From positions 1 through 57,068 of the forward strand of contig NZ_WPCC01000018.1 in assembly GCF_009741925.1 (NCBI RefSeq): a DNA stretch of 57,068 bases. Reading direction: 5' to 3'. The DNA is from Natronomonas sp. CBA1123. GTDB taxonomy: Archaea > Halobacteriota > Halobacteria > Halobacteriales > Haloarculaceae. Under the pieces are notes generated by a model, which searched no databases, had not been told where the DNA came from, and saw nothing but the letters and a program-made list of their open reading frames with translations. The position numbers and the translations under genes are program-made. Below are positions 9,005 through 17,261 of this stretch, in pieces. The number at the start of each line of letters is the position of its first letter. The stretch's first letter is position 1.

Positions 9005-10236
9005 AGCTGTGAGTCGATGAGTTCGGTGAGCGTCGAGTCGAGTTTCTCGCCGACTGCGCGCCGGTCGTAGCGAGCCTCGACGTGTTGTCTCCCCCGTTCG
9101 CCCATCCGCTCGCGGAGGTCCGAATCCGAGAGGAGTCGGTCGAAGGCCGCCGCCAGCGCTTCGGGGTCGGAGTCGACGGCGAGGCCGCCGCCGGACTCCT
9201 CCAGTAGTTCCGCCAGCGCGCCGATGTCGGTCCCGACGACGGGGAGGCCGCAGGCCATGTACTCGTAGGTCTTCGAGGGGACGGCGTACCGAAGCCCCTC
9301 GCTGTCTTTGAGCGTCGCGATGCCGACGGCCGCCGACGCCAGAAGCGGCGGTATCTCCGAGCGGGGAACCGGTTTCTCGATGGAGACGCGGCCGGCCACC
9401 TCGAGTTCCTCGATTAGCGATTCGAGTCGGCCCCGAAGGTCGCCATCGCCGACGAGTCGGAGGTGGGCGTCCGACTCGACGTACTGCATCGCACGCACGC
9501 AGGCTTCGAGGTCCTGTGCGTGGCCGAAGTTGCCCGTGTAGACGATGCTCCGGCCGTCGTCGCCGTCGCCTGCGTCGGGCGTGAACCGGCGGACGTCGAC
9601 GGCGTTCGGAATCACGACCAATCGGCGGGCGATTGCCGGGCCGTGGCCGCGTTCGAGCAGTCGACTCATCTCGTCGGTCGTCGTGAGTACGCGGTCGGCG
9701 CGCAACAGGACGAGGTGTTCGTACCGTCGGGTGAGTCGCGTCGAGAGACTCGTCTCGCGGATAAATCCGAGACTCGCCGCCGCGTCTATCCAGAGGTCAC
9801 CCACGTCGACGACGAACGGTTTTCGAGTGAGTTCGCTGGCGATGAGGCCCGGCATCGACGTGAACGGCGGCGGCGTCGTACAGAGGTAGGCGTCGAACCG
9901 GTTCCGGTGGTACAACAGCCACAGCGTCGCGTGGACGGCGAAGACGAGGTAGTAGGCCAACCGTTCGAGGGCGTTCGGGTCGGCACGGGTCGGCTGCCAA
10001 CTCCACAGTCGGTGCACGTCGACGCCATCCTCGACGACGTGCTCGTGTCGCTGCCAACTCCGCGGGTAGTTCTCCGGCGGGTACGACCGCGGCGGCGCGA
10101 GGACTGACACGTCCCATCCCACCCGGGCCAGTTCTCGGGCGCTGTCACCGACGCGAGTAGCGTTGCCGCCGAGTTCCGGGGGGTACTGCTGGCTGACGAC
10201 GGCGACGTGGCCACGGCTGTCGTCAGTCGTCGCCAT
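9001..10236 (-). CDS. Glycosyltransferase family 4, WbuB-like
   Basis: The protein has 411 aa. The N-terminal domain has QQYPPELGGNATRVGDSARELA, a WbuB-type glycine-rich start. The C-terminal domain has SIVYTGNFGHAQDLEACV, VGIATLKDSEGLRYAVPSK and TYEYMACGLPVVGTDIG. WbuB-like enzymes add amino sugars such as FucNAc or ManNAc derivatives, which fits the adjacent UDP-GlcNAc 2-epimerase, but that substrate is inference. The gene overlaps wecB by 14 bp. Confidence 0.87.
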   Translation of the reverse strand: MATTDDSRGHVAVVSQQYPPELGGNATRVGDSARELARVGWDVSVLAPPRSYPPENYPRSWQRHEHVVEDGVDVHRLWSWQPTRADPNALERLAYYLVFAVHATLWLLYHRNRFDAYLCTTPPPFTSMPGLIASELTRKPFVVDVGDLWIDAAASLGFIRETSLSTRLTRRYEHLVLLRADRVLTTTDEMSRLLERGHGPAIARRLVVIPNAVDVRRFTPDAGDGDDGRSIVYTGNFGHAQDLEACVRAMQYVESDAHLRLVGDGDLRGRLESLIEELEVAGRVSIEKPVPRSEIPPLLASAAVGIATLKDSEGLRYAVPSKTYEYMACGLPVVGTDIGALAELLEESGGGLAVDSDPEALAAAFDRLLSDSDLRERMGERGRQHVEARYDRRAVGEKLDSTLTELIDSQL

Positions 10237-11326
10237 CGCCCACCTCCTGTAGCACGTCGAGGATTCGCTCGGCGGCGTGGCCGTCGCCGTACGGTGGCTC
10301 CCAGTCGGTCGGCGCCGAGAGGGCCTCCGCGACCGACTGTCGGATGTCCTCGGGGTCGGTTCCGGCCAGCCGATTCGCGCCGATTTCGACCGTCTCCTGC
10401 CGTTCGGTGTTGTCCCGGACGGTCACACACGGCGTTCCGAGGACGGCCGCCTCCTCTTGGACACCGCCGGAGTCGGTGACGACGACCGCGGCCCGGTCTT
10501 CGAGCAACAGGAAACTCAGGAAGTCCTCGGGGTCGACGACCCGAATCGGTGCCGGAATGTCGATGTGGAACTCGCGTATTCGGCCGACGCTCCGAGGGTG
10601 GGCCGGGAACACGCAGTCGAGGTCGTTGTCCGCGGCGGCCGCCGCGACGCCCTCGAGAACGTTTCGGAACCGGGTTTCGTCGTCGACGTTCTCGGCGCGG
10701 TGGGCCGTCAGGAGGAGGAACTCGCGGTCGTCGAGGCCGAGTCGGTCGAGGACATCGCTCTCTCGGGCGGCGATATCGGCATGCTGTCGAACTGCGTCGA
10801 CGACGGTGTTACCGGTGACCCAGACGCCGGCTTCGATGCCCTCCTCGGCGAGCTGTCGCCGTGCTCGCTCGGTCGGTGCGAACAGGTAATCGGCGGCGTG
10901 GTCGGTCAGCACGCGATTGTGCTCTTCGGGCATCGAGCGGTCGAAGCTCCGAAGGCCCGCCTCGACGTGGGCGAGTGCCGGGTCGAGTTTGCAGGTCGTA
11001 ATCGCTCCCGCGAGCGTCGAGTTCGTGTCGCCGTGGACGACGACGACGTCGGGGTCGACGTCGGTCACGACGGGGTCGAGTGCGGACACCATCGAACCGG
11101 TCTGTCGGCCGGGGGTATCGGACCCGACGCGGAGTTCGTAGTCGGGAACCGGAAGCCCGAGTCCCTCGAAGAACACGTCGTCGAGTTCCCGGGAGTAGTG
11201 TTGGCCGGTGTGGACGAGGGTGAACGGCATCCCGCGGCGCTCTGCCTCCCGAATCAGCGGCGCACACTTGATAATCTCTGGACGGGTGCCGAAGACGAAC
11301 GCCAGCGACGGCGGTTCAGTAGCCAT
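10223..11326 (-). CDS. wecB: UDP-N-acetylglucosamine 2-epimerase (non-hydrolysing)
   Basis: Interconverts UDP-GlcNAc and UDP-ManNAc in the cytoplasm. Family motifs are complete: FGTRPEIIKCAPL near residue 10, VVHGDTNSTLAG, HVEAGLRSFDRSMPEEHNR, LLLTAHRAEN, VTDSGGVQEEA and GTPCVTVRDNTERQETVE. The length of 367 aa is normal. ATG 11326 is chosen over an upstream in-frame ATG (11386), because the extra 20 residues are basic and not family-like. No UDP-ManNAc dehydrogenase (wecC) lies in the window. Confidence 0.93.
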   Translation of the reverse strand: MATEPPSLAFVFGTRPEIIKCAPLIREAERRGMPFTLVHTGQHYSRELDDVFFEGLGLPVPDYELRVGSDTPGRQTGSMVSALDPVVTDVDPDVVVVHGDTNSTLAGAITTCKLDPALAHVEAGLRSFDRSMPEEHNRVLTDHAADYLFAPTERARRQLAEEGIEAGVWVTGNTVVDAVRQHADIAARESDVLDRLGLDDREFLLLTAHRAENVDDETRFRNVLEGVAAAAADNDLDCVFPAHPRSVGRIREFHIDIPAPIRVVDPEDFLSFLLLEDRAAVVVTDSGGVQEEAAVLGTPCVTVRDNTERQETVEIGANRLAGTDPEDIRQSVAEALSAPTDWEPPYGDGHAAERILDVLQEVGDGDD

Positions 11327-11434
11327 CGAACACGGGCGCTGTCTGTTTGGTGAACGTGAGATTCGACACTGCTCTTCTTTCGACAACTCCTACTGGCTGT
11401 TTATGTCTTCCGGGCAGGCGGCCGAGCGCGACGT

Positions 11435-12697
11435 TCAGGGCGTATCGACGCCGGTGCCGGCGTCGCCGAGCGCTCGGAACCCACCAGTTCCCGGGTGCTC
11501 GTGGGTGACGGTCACGTCCACGGCCGGCCCGTCGTAAAACGACGGACTGTCGGGGTCGTTCGGTGCGGTGAGGTTCACTACGTTCTCCGAGAGCCGCGCC
11601 TCGGTGCCGACCCGGTAGTACGACCCGAGACGTTTCCTCGCGGGAGGTGTCCCGCTTTCGGGGTCGGTTCCCACCTCGTAAACGTAGCGTGCCGTCCCGG
11701 TGGCTTGCTTGATGTTTCCGATGGTCGCCGGGCCGCGACCGAGGAGTCGAACGATGGCCTCCGGAACGGCCCGCTGGTCGACGGGTTCCCAGTGGATGCC
11801 CTCCGCGTGGAACTGGCTGCCGCCGGTCTGGTGGACCGCTGGGCCGACTGTACCACCGAGCGTCAGTTGGTCGATGTGCTGGGTGCCGCCGCGGGTGAAA
11901 ACCGCAGTCGAGTCCCGGCTGCTCTCGGTCGCCGTCGGATAGGCGGCGACGGTGCCGAACCAGTTGGCCGGACCGTACGACGACCGAAACTCGAAGAGGC
12001 CGTCGGCGTCACCGGCGTCACAGTCGTAAACCGTCAGGTGGTCGTGACGACACTGGAATGGACCCGTCCCCGACTCGACGCGATAGACGCTGTCGTTCCA
12101 GCCCCAAAAGAGGAGTCGGCCGACTGAGAGGTCCTGTGTGTTGCCGCCGCTGTGTCGTATCGCAACGCCCGACGGTTCGCCCGGACCGGGACCGTTCAGT
12201 GCGAAGCCGTCGAGTCGAATTCGGTTGACACCAGCATCGCGGTCGAACCGAATCCCGTCGGTGCTTGGTGGGACGCCGACCTCCGAGACGCCGGGTCCGA
12301 AGCCGACGATTGCGGTGTCGGAGTACGGCCGAATCGCTCCACGTTCGAAAACGGAGGCGGGCGGAAGCCGAAGCTCGCCACCGCGGTTCGCCCCGAGAAA
12401 ATCGAGGCCGTCTTGAATCGGTGTGTCCGTCGTCTCGGGGTCAATCTCACCTGCCGTCTCCGACCCCCTGGTGAGGACGACCACCTTCCCATCGAGCAGT
12501 GCGGAATCGACGTTGTCGACGCGCTCGACGGCGGCGCCATCACCGTTTCCGTCGCCGTTCTGATTGGCACCGTCACCGTTGGTCACTCCAAGCGATTCGA
12601 GACAGCCGGCTGTGGCCGACAGCGCTGCGGCGCCGGCAGCGAGATACGAACGGCGAGAGAAGGTCGGCGGACCACCGTCCGTGGAGGGTCGGGTCAT
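11435..12697 (-). CDS. Tat lipoprotein with tailspike-like parallel beta-helix
   Basis: The protein has 420 aa. The N-terminus has a twin-arginine motif (SRRSYLAAG) and lipobox (ATAGC), then a Gly/Asn/Asp-rich linker, then a beta-helix-like domain of about 330 residues with turns such as LDGFALNGPG and IRHSGGNTQDL. From residue 100 onward it aligns closely with the next gene (12773-14089): shared blocks are FQCRHD, SYGPANWFG, FTRGGTQ and IHWEP. It was probably exported folded and anchored on the cell surface. It may bind or cleave a surface polysaccharide. No catalytic residues can be named. Confidence 0.75.
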   Translation of the reverse strand: MTRPSTDGGPPTFSRRSYLAAGAAALSATAGCLESLGVTNGDGANQNGDGNGDGAAVERVDNVDSALLDGKVVVLTRGSETAGEIDPETTDTPIQDGLDFLGANRGGELRLPPASVFERGAIRPYSDTAIVGFGPGVSEVGVPPSTDGIRFDRDAGVNRIRLDGFALNGPGPGEPSGVAIRHSGGNTQDLSVGRLLFWGWNDSVYRVESGTGPFQCRHDHLTVYDCDAGDADGLFEFRSSYGPANWFGTVAAYPTATESSRDSTAVFTRGGTQHIDQLTLGGTVGPAVHQTGGSQFHAEGIHWEPVDQRAVPEAIVRLLGRGPATIGNIKQATGTARYVYEVGTDPESGTPPARKRLGSYYRVGTEARLSENVVNLTAPNDPDSPSFYDGPAVDVTVTHEHPGTGGFRALGDAGTGVDTP

Positions 12698-12772
12698 GAT
12701 TATGAAAGAACTGCAGAGCGGATATAGATAGTCGTCGCTTACCGGTGGGTCGCAGAAGGCCAGTCCAGTTCG

Positions 12773-14089
12773 CTATCCCATCGGGGTCCCGGCGGTCCCG
12801 AGCGCACGGAGCCCGCCGGTGTCGGCCTCGGAGTGGGAGACGGTCACGTCGTCGGGGTCGCCGAGGTAGAACGACTGCATCCCGGAGTCGTTCGCAGACG
12901 AGAGGTTGACGACGTTTTCGGAGATGTCGGCCTCGGCGCCCCGCTCGTAGTAGGGGCCGAGCCACTTTCGGGCTGGGGCGTTGGCGTTGTAGGAATCGTA
13001 GGCCAGTTCGTAGACGTACTCCGCGACGCCGGTGACGTGTTTGACGCTCCCGATTTCGGCGGGCCCGTGACCCTCCAACAGGACGACCCGCTGGGGCGTC
13101 GACTCCAAGCCGATGGGCTCCCAGTGGACGTTGCCGAACCGAACCTGGGCGTCCCACGTCTGGTGGATTGCCGTTCCGGATGTGCCGCCCATCGTGAGGT
13201 AATCGACCGTCTGGGTTCCGCCCCGGGTGAAAAACACCGTCGAGTTCGACCCGGAGAACTGCGAGGTCGGGTAGGCGGCGATGGTGCCGAACCAGTTGGC
13301 CGGGCCGTACCACGAGTTGAACTCGAAAAGACCGTCTTCGTTGCCCGCGTCGCACTCGTAGATGGTCAACAGGTCGTGGCGACACTGGAAGGGACCGACG
13401 CCTTCGTCGACGCGGTAGACGGCGTTGTTCCAGCCCCAAAACACCATCCGACCGACGTAGAGGTCCTGTGTGTCGCCGCCGCTGTGTCGAATCGCGGCGC
13501 CGGATTCGGAGTTCAATCCGGGGCCGTTCAGCCCGAATCCGTCGAGTTTCACGCGGCTGACGCCGCTGGAAGACTCGAACCTGATGCCGCCGATTCCGGG
13601 TTCGGTAATCGATATTTCGGAGACGGTCGGGCCGAATCCCGTAATCGCCGTATCCGGATATGGGTAGATGGTTTCGCTCTCGGAGACCGGATTCGGCGGA
13701 AGCCGAATCTCGCCACCTCCGCCGTTACCGAGTATCTCCATCGCGTCACCGACGGGCGTCGACGTGTCGTCGGGGTCGACGAACTGCGGGGTCGAGGCGT
13801 TGCTGGCGAGCGCGACCACGAAGCCGCTGATGAGCGCTTCGGTGATGCTGCTGTCGACGGCACTACCGAAGGCCCCGAGTTCGTTCCAGTCGGTTCCGTC
13901 GCCGAGATAGACGCGGCCGGTGTCGGTTGCGAGGAACTTCGCTCCCTGCTTCGGCGTGTAGTCGTCCCTGTTCGCCTGTACGTCTCGAACCTCGACGTCG
14001 GTGTCGATGCGCTCGAAGTTCTCGTTGAGGGGAACGTGCCAGTCTAGGGTACCTTCCTGCGGTGTGTCGTAGTCGTGGTTTTCGGTCAT
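12773..14089 (-). CDS. Tailspike-like parallel beta-helix protein without signal peptide
   Basis: The protein has 438 aa and is a paralogue of the gene at 11435-12697, sharing the C-terminal 330 residues. Its N-terminus differs. There is no signal peptide. A phage-tail-fibre-like segment is present instead: TLDWHVPLNENFERIDTD, then FLATDTGRVYLGDGTDWNEL, which resembles head-binding or collar regions of virus spikes. A pectate-lyase-like fold is inferred from the regular short strands and Gly/Asn turns. It starts 7 bp after the LamG gene. How it leaves the cell, if it does, is unclear. Confidence 0.75.
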   Translation of the reverse strand: MTENHDYDTPQEGTLDWHVPLNENFERIDTDVEVRDVQANRDDYTPKQGAKFLATDTGRVYLGDGTDWNELGAFGSAVDSSITEALISGFVVALASNASTPQFVDPDDTSTPVGDAMEILGNGGGGEIRLPPNPVSESETIYPYPDTAITGFGPTVSEISITEPGIGGIRFESSSGVSRVKLDGFGLNGPGLNSESGAAIRHSGGDTQDLYVGRMVFWGWNNAVYRVDEGVGPFQCRHDLLTIYECDAGNEDGLFEFNSWYGPANWFGTIAAYPTSQFSGSNSTVFFTRGGTQTVDYLTMGGTSGTAIHQTWDAQVRFGNVHWEPIGLESTPQRVVLLEGHGPAEIGSVKHVTGVAEYVYELAYDSYNANAPARKWLGPYYERGAEADISENVVNLSSANDSGMQSFYLGDPDDVTVSHSEADTGGLRALGTAGTPMG

Positions 14090-14096
14090 GAGGGTG

Positions 14097-15212
14097 TTAG
14101 TTGGTCGTACCGCCGTAGCCGCCTTCGCCGTAGCCCAGTCGGCCGTACTCGCTGTCGTCGGCTGGGGTTGGTGTCGGGGTCGGCGTCGGTTCGGGTGTCG
14201 CAGTTTCGGTGGGTGTTTGCGTCGGTTCGGGTGTGGGGGTTGCAGTCGGTGTCGCGGTCGGCTCCGGTGTCGGAGTAGGCGTCGCGGTTGGTTCGGGTGT
14301 GGGCGTTGGTGTCGCGGTCGGTTCCGGTGTCGAAGTGGACGTTACCTCGTCGGCGTCGTCGGTGCCCTCGTAGACGGCGGCAACATCCTCGGCCGCCAAT
14401 GCCGTCGCGTAGACCCGAACGTCGTCGATACCTCCGGCCATCTCGTAGGTGGAACTCCAGCCGTTGTCGCCGCGGGCGACGTACAGCGGGTTCGTCGAGT
14501 GCTGAATCTCCCCCGACTGCGATTCGTCGCGGGCGAGTTCCTCACCATCGAGATAACAGACGAAGGCGTCACCATCCCACGTCAGCATGATGTGATGCCA
14601 CTCGCCGTCGTGGGTCGCGACCCCCCAGGGGTTGAGTCGGGCGGTTCCGCTGTCGACGCCGAGGTGTGCCCGCAGGCTATTTTCGGTTTGCACGTCGACG
14701 GCGTAGCCGACATCGCCGGTTAGCGAATCCGCCTTCTGGAGGACGGTCTGACTCGTCGCGCCGCTTTCGGTCCTGTACCAGGCCCCGAAGCTCATCTGCT
14801 GTCGGGGTCGGAGTGCAGCGTCGTCGGCGACGACGACGTAGTTGCCGGTGCTGTCGCGGAAGTCGAACGCGCCCGCGCCTCTGACGCCCGACGCGCCGAG
14901 CACCGGGTCGCCGCGAATCTCGCCGTCGAGTCCGCCGACAGCGTCGTGTGCGGTCGTGCCGTCAGCCTCGTCGAACGTCCACCGACTCACGGCCGGCGGC
15001 AGCGAGGAATAGTCCTCGACAGCAGTAACGGCCATTGGAACGCCGCCGTACCCGTATCGAATCGTGTCGGTGGACCTGCCGGGCAGCGACAGGTCGTCGG
15101 TGACACAACCCGCCGTCCCGACGGCCGTCGCTGCGAGCCCGGTGAGCTTCACGTACGCCCGCCTCGACAGGTCGGACCCCGACTGCCTATCGCTGGGTGG
15201 TTCTTCGGCCAT
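14097..15212 (-). CDS. LamG-domain Tat lipoprotein with Pro/Thr-rich stalk
   Basis: The protein has 371 aa. The Tat signal ([11 protein letters not shown]) ends in a lipobox (GTAGC). A short aromatic segment [10 protein letters not shown] follows. Residues about 77-285 form a LamG/concanavalin-A-like jelly roll ([51 protein letters not shown]). A stalk of about 60 residues made of [10 protein letters not shown]-type repeats leads to a tail [13 protein letters not shown]. The domain order suggests a surface-displayed sugar-binding protein; the stalk may be O-glycosylated. It is the first gene of the minus-strand operon. Confidence 0.82.
   Translation of the reverse strand: MAEEPPSDRQSGSDLSRRAYVKLTGLAATAVGTAGCVTDDLSLPGRSTDTIRYGYGGVPMAVTAVEDYSSLPPAVSRWTFDEADGTTAHDAVGGLDGEIRGDPVLGASGVRGAGAFDFRDSTGNYVVVADDAALRPRQQMSFGAWYRTESGATSQTVLQKADSLTGDVGYAVDVQTENSLRAHLGVDSGTARLNPWGVATHDGEWHHIMLTWDGDAFVCYLDGEELARDESQSGEIQHSTNPLYVARGDNGWSSTYEMAGGIDDVRVYATALAAEDVAAVYEGTDDADEVTSTSTPEPTATPTPTPEPTATPTPTPEPTATPTATPTPEPTQTPTETATPEPTPTPTPTPADDSEYGRLGYGEGGYGGTTN
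14155..14345 (-). repeat. Low-complexity Pro/Thr/Glu-coding repeat (stalk)
   Basis: Imperfect tandem units encode [10 protein letters not shown]-like decapeptides within the LamG lipoprotein. The repeat is coding, not CRISPR-like. Unit number probably varies by slippage. Confidence 0.8.
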
Positions 15213-15232
15213 CCTGTCCGGTTAAGCAATTG

Positions 15233-15243
15233 TTAATATATAA
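15233..15243 (-). promoter_or_regulatory. Box A for the LamG-led glycan operon
   Basis: The minus strand reads TTATATATTAA 21-31 nt before ATG 15212. It is one of the strongest AT boxes in the window and a likely promoter for the whole minus-strand run down to 6053. Confidence 0.6.
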
Positions 15244-15544
15244 CCTAAGTGGTAACTGTAAGCGAGTACGTATCTTAAAACAGGACGTAAGACTCCGCAT
15301 GGCGAATTAAGTAGAAATTTACTCAGGACACAGAATATGATTAATTGTAAATATTTAGTGATATGATAAATAGCTGCACCAGCCTCTATCCACAGTCGAT
15401 TGGAGAGGAAGCGTTCTCTACGGTCGGCTGGCTCGCGTGGAGTCGGCGCCGAGCCGATGTGGATGTTTGTCCGATTGTACGGCGCGCGCGAGCCGACGAA
15501 TTAGTTGTTTCCTAAAATATTTCCTGCAAATATCTCCCTCACGA
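15244..15544. other. AT-rich intergenic region without genes
   Basis: This stretch is clearly richer in A/T than the flanks, with many stops in all frames and no ORF resembling a protein. It separates the glycan locus from the amino acid operon. Nothing recognisable as tRNA, repeat array or mobile-element end was seen. Confidence 0.5.
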
Positions 15545-15553
15545 TTATTTAAA
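15545..15553 (+). promoter_or_regulatory. Distal box A upstream of leuA
   Basis: TTATTTAAA lies about 28-36 nt before ATG 15581, which opens a nine-residue ORF (MIQGRINPY, stop 15608-15610). It could drive a short leader transcript or an unannotated small RNA reading towards leuA. Confidence 0.4.
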
Positions 15554-15694
15554 CGGCGGGTTCGGACGGTTGGGTGACGAATGATACAAGGCAGGATAAA
15601 CCCGTATTAGGCGTTTACGTCCGGTGGTTTCGGGGTTCGAGCGATTCGCGAGGGTGGATGACCTGCACCGGCTATCGCCAGCCGCAAGGGTAGA

Positions 15695-15702
15695 TTTAAA
15701 TA
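15695..15702 (+). promoter_or_regulatory. Box A of leuA
   Basis: TTTAAATA ends 26 nt before ATG 15728. This places transcription start at or just before that ATG, as for leaderless haloarchaeal mRNAs. It supports ATG 15728 as the genuine translation start even though its frame is broken. Confidence 0.6.
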
Positions 15703-15727
15703 CCTGCAAGACACTCCATCAGTTGCT

Positions 15728-16943
15728 ATGACACAGCACGAGGATACGTCGCCTTCGGCGGCGGATCGAGTTCTTCCAGGGCACGCTAGATAGTACCTCG
15801 GAGATAAGCGAGGCCCGAATTTTCGACACGACGCTGCGCGACGGCGAACAGTCCCCGCGAACCTCGTTCAGTTACGAGGACAAACGCGAAATCGCGGCCG
15901 TCCTCGACGACATGGGCACCCACGTCATCGAGGCCGGCTTCCCCGTGAACTCCGACGCGGAGTTCGAAGCGGTGCGGGACATCGCCGAAGCCACGTCGTC
16001 CACAGTCTGCGGGTTGGCCCGCGTCGTGGACAAAGATATCGACGCCGCGTTGGATTCCGGCGTCGGCATGGTACACGTGTTCTGTTCGACGAGCGACGTA
16101 CAGCTACAGGATTCGATGCACACCAGCCGAGAGGAGGCGCTGGAGCGGTCCATCGAGGCCGTCGAGCGCGTCAAAGACGCCGGTGTGACCTGCATGTACT
16201 CGCCGATGGACGCCACGCGTACCGACGAATCGTTCCTGATTGATGTCATCGAGGGCGTCTCCGACGCGGGGACGGACTGGATAAACATTCCCGACACCTG
16301 TGGGGTTGCGACGCCACGGCGGTTCTACGACATGGTCGAGACCGTCTGTGAGCACACGGACGCCGACATCGACGTCCACACCCACGACGACTTCGGATTG
16401 GCAGCCGCCAACGCGCTGTCCGGCTACGAGGCCGGCGCCGCTCAGGCGCAGGTGTCGGTCAACGGCATCGGCGAACGCGCCGGCAACGCGGCCTACGAAG
16501 AGGTCGTGATGGCGCTGGAGTCGCTGTACGACGTCGACACCGGCATCAAAACCGAGCGCATCACGGAACTGGCGCGTCTCGTGGAGGGCAAAAGCGACAT
16601 CGCCATCCCGGCGAACAAGCCCATAGTGGGCGACAACGCCTTCTCTCACGAGTCCGGCATCCACGCCGCCGGCATCATCGAGAACGCCGACACGTTCGAG
16701 CCGGGCGTGATGACGCCGCAGATGGTCGGTGCGACACGCGAGTTGGTGCTGGGGAAACACACCGGCACCCACTCCGTCCGCCAACGGCTGGAAGAAGCCG
16801 GGTTCGACCCGAGCGACGCCGAGGTCCGCGAAGTGACCCGGATGGTCAAGGACCGCGGCGCGGCCGACGAGAAGGTCACCTTCGAGACGCTCAAGGAGTT
16901 GGCCCGGGATGTAGGCGTCCGACGCGAGGAGGTTCGCGCATAG
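15728..16943 (+). CDS. leuA: 2-Isopropylmalate/citramalate synthase family (apparent +1 frameshift near the start)
   Basis: Condenses a 2-oxo acid with acetyl-CoA at the entry to leucine (or isoleucine via citramalate) synthesis. The HMGL-like TIM barrel motifs are intact: FDTTLRDGEQSPRTSF with the metal-binding Asp, DVHTHDDFGLAAANAL and NGIGERAGNAAYEE. The frame encoding EFFQGTLDSTSEISEARIFDTTLRDGEQ has no ATG, GTG or TTG between its upstream stop (15729) and ATG 15912, and starting at 15912 would delete the active site. The promoter-supported ATG 15728 reads a different frame and stops at 15791-15793. One extra base (or two missing) between about 15750 and 15775 reconciles them. LeuA and citramalate synthase cannot be separated by eye. 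Confidence 0.8.
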
Positions 16944-17069
16944 GGATGCCCCCCGCGGACGGTTTCGCCCCGTGGCAGCGACCGGTGAGTGGCCACGCCG
17001 GCGGACCGTCGGGCAACGCTCGCGCGACACGGAATCCTTATGTCGGTTCACGGCACAACATCGACTGTA

Positions 17070-17261
17070 ATGAATGCGACCGCTGGACCCGGCACGCTCG
17101 CGCTTGCCCCCCAGCGTCGCGACGATTATTGTAGGGGCGGCCTAGCCCCTACACACCCTTCTTTCCGACGCGGTTCGCATCGCTTTCAGCCGATTACAGA
17201 CAGGACAATGGACACACGACACAGCAATCGACGGTATCGCACGCGAGGTGACGCCTCATGA
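17070..17261 (+). other. ilvB leader region with possible leader ORF
   Basis: Between leuA and ilvB lies a 314-bp gap. A 63-codon ORF from ATG 17070 (also extendable to ATG 17040) runs to a TGA overlapping the ilvB ATG by four bases. Its product would be Arg-rich and basic, unlike the acidic proteome, so it is probably regulatory or non-coding. CTTATG near 17036-17041 could be its box A. The stretch contains the perfect hairpin at 17131-17152. An attenuator-like control of ilvBNC-leuCDB is possible but unproven. Confidence 0.35.
17131..17152 (+). promoter_or_regulatory. Perfect hairpin in the ilvB leader
   Basis: GTAGGGGC, loop GGCCTA, GCCCCTAC: an 8-bp perfect GC-rich stem about 105 nt before ilvB. 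An alternative shorter pairing (TAGG with CCTA) is mutually exclusive. It could act as an attenuator, processing site or protein-binding site. There is no following T-run typical of an archaeal terminator. Confidence 0.55.

Noticed and set aside
14155-14345. Regular repeats that might look like a CRISPR or VNTR array
   Set aside because: Units are about 30 bp, imperfect, without spacers and wholly inside a coding frame for a Pro/Thr stalk.
15728-15793. Short ORF before leuA as a Leu-codon attenuation leader peptide
   Set aside because: It has only one Leu codon and no terminator-like structure follows. A frame break in leuA explains it better.
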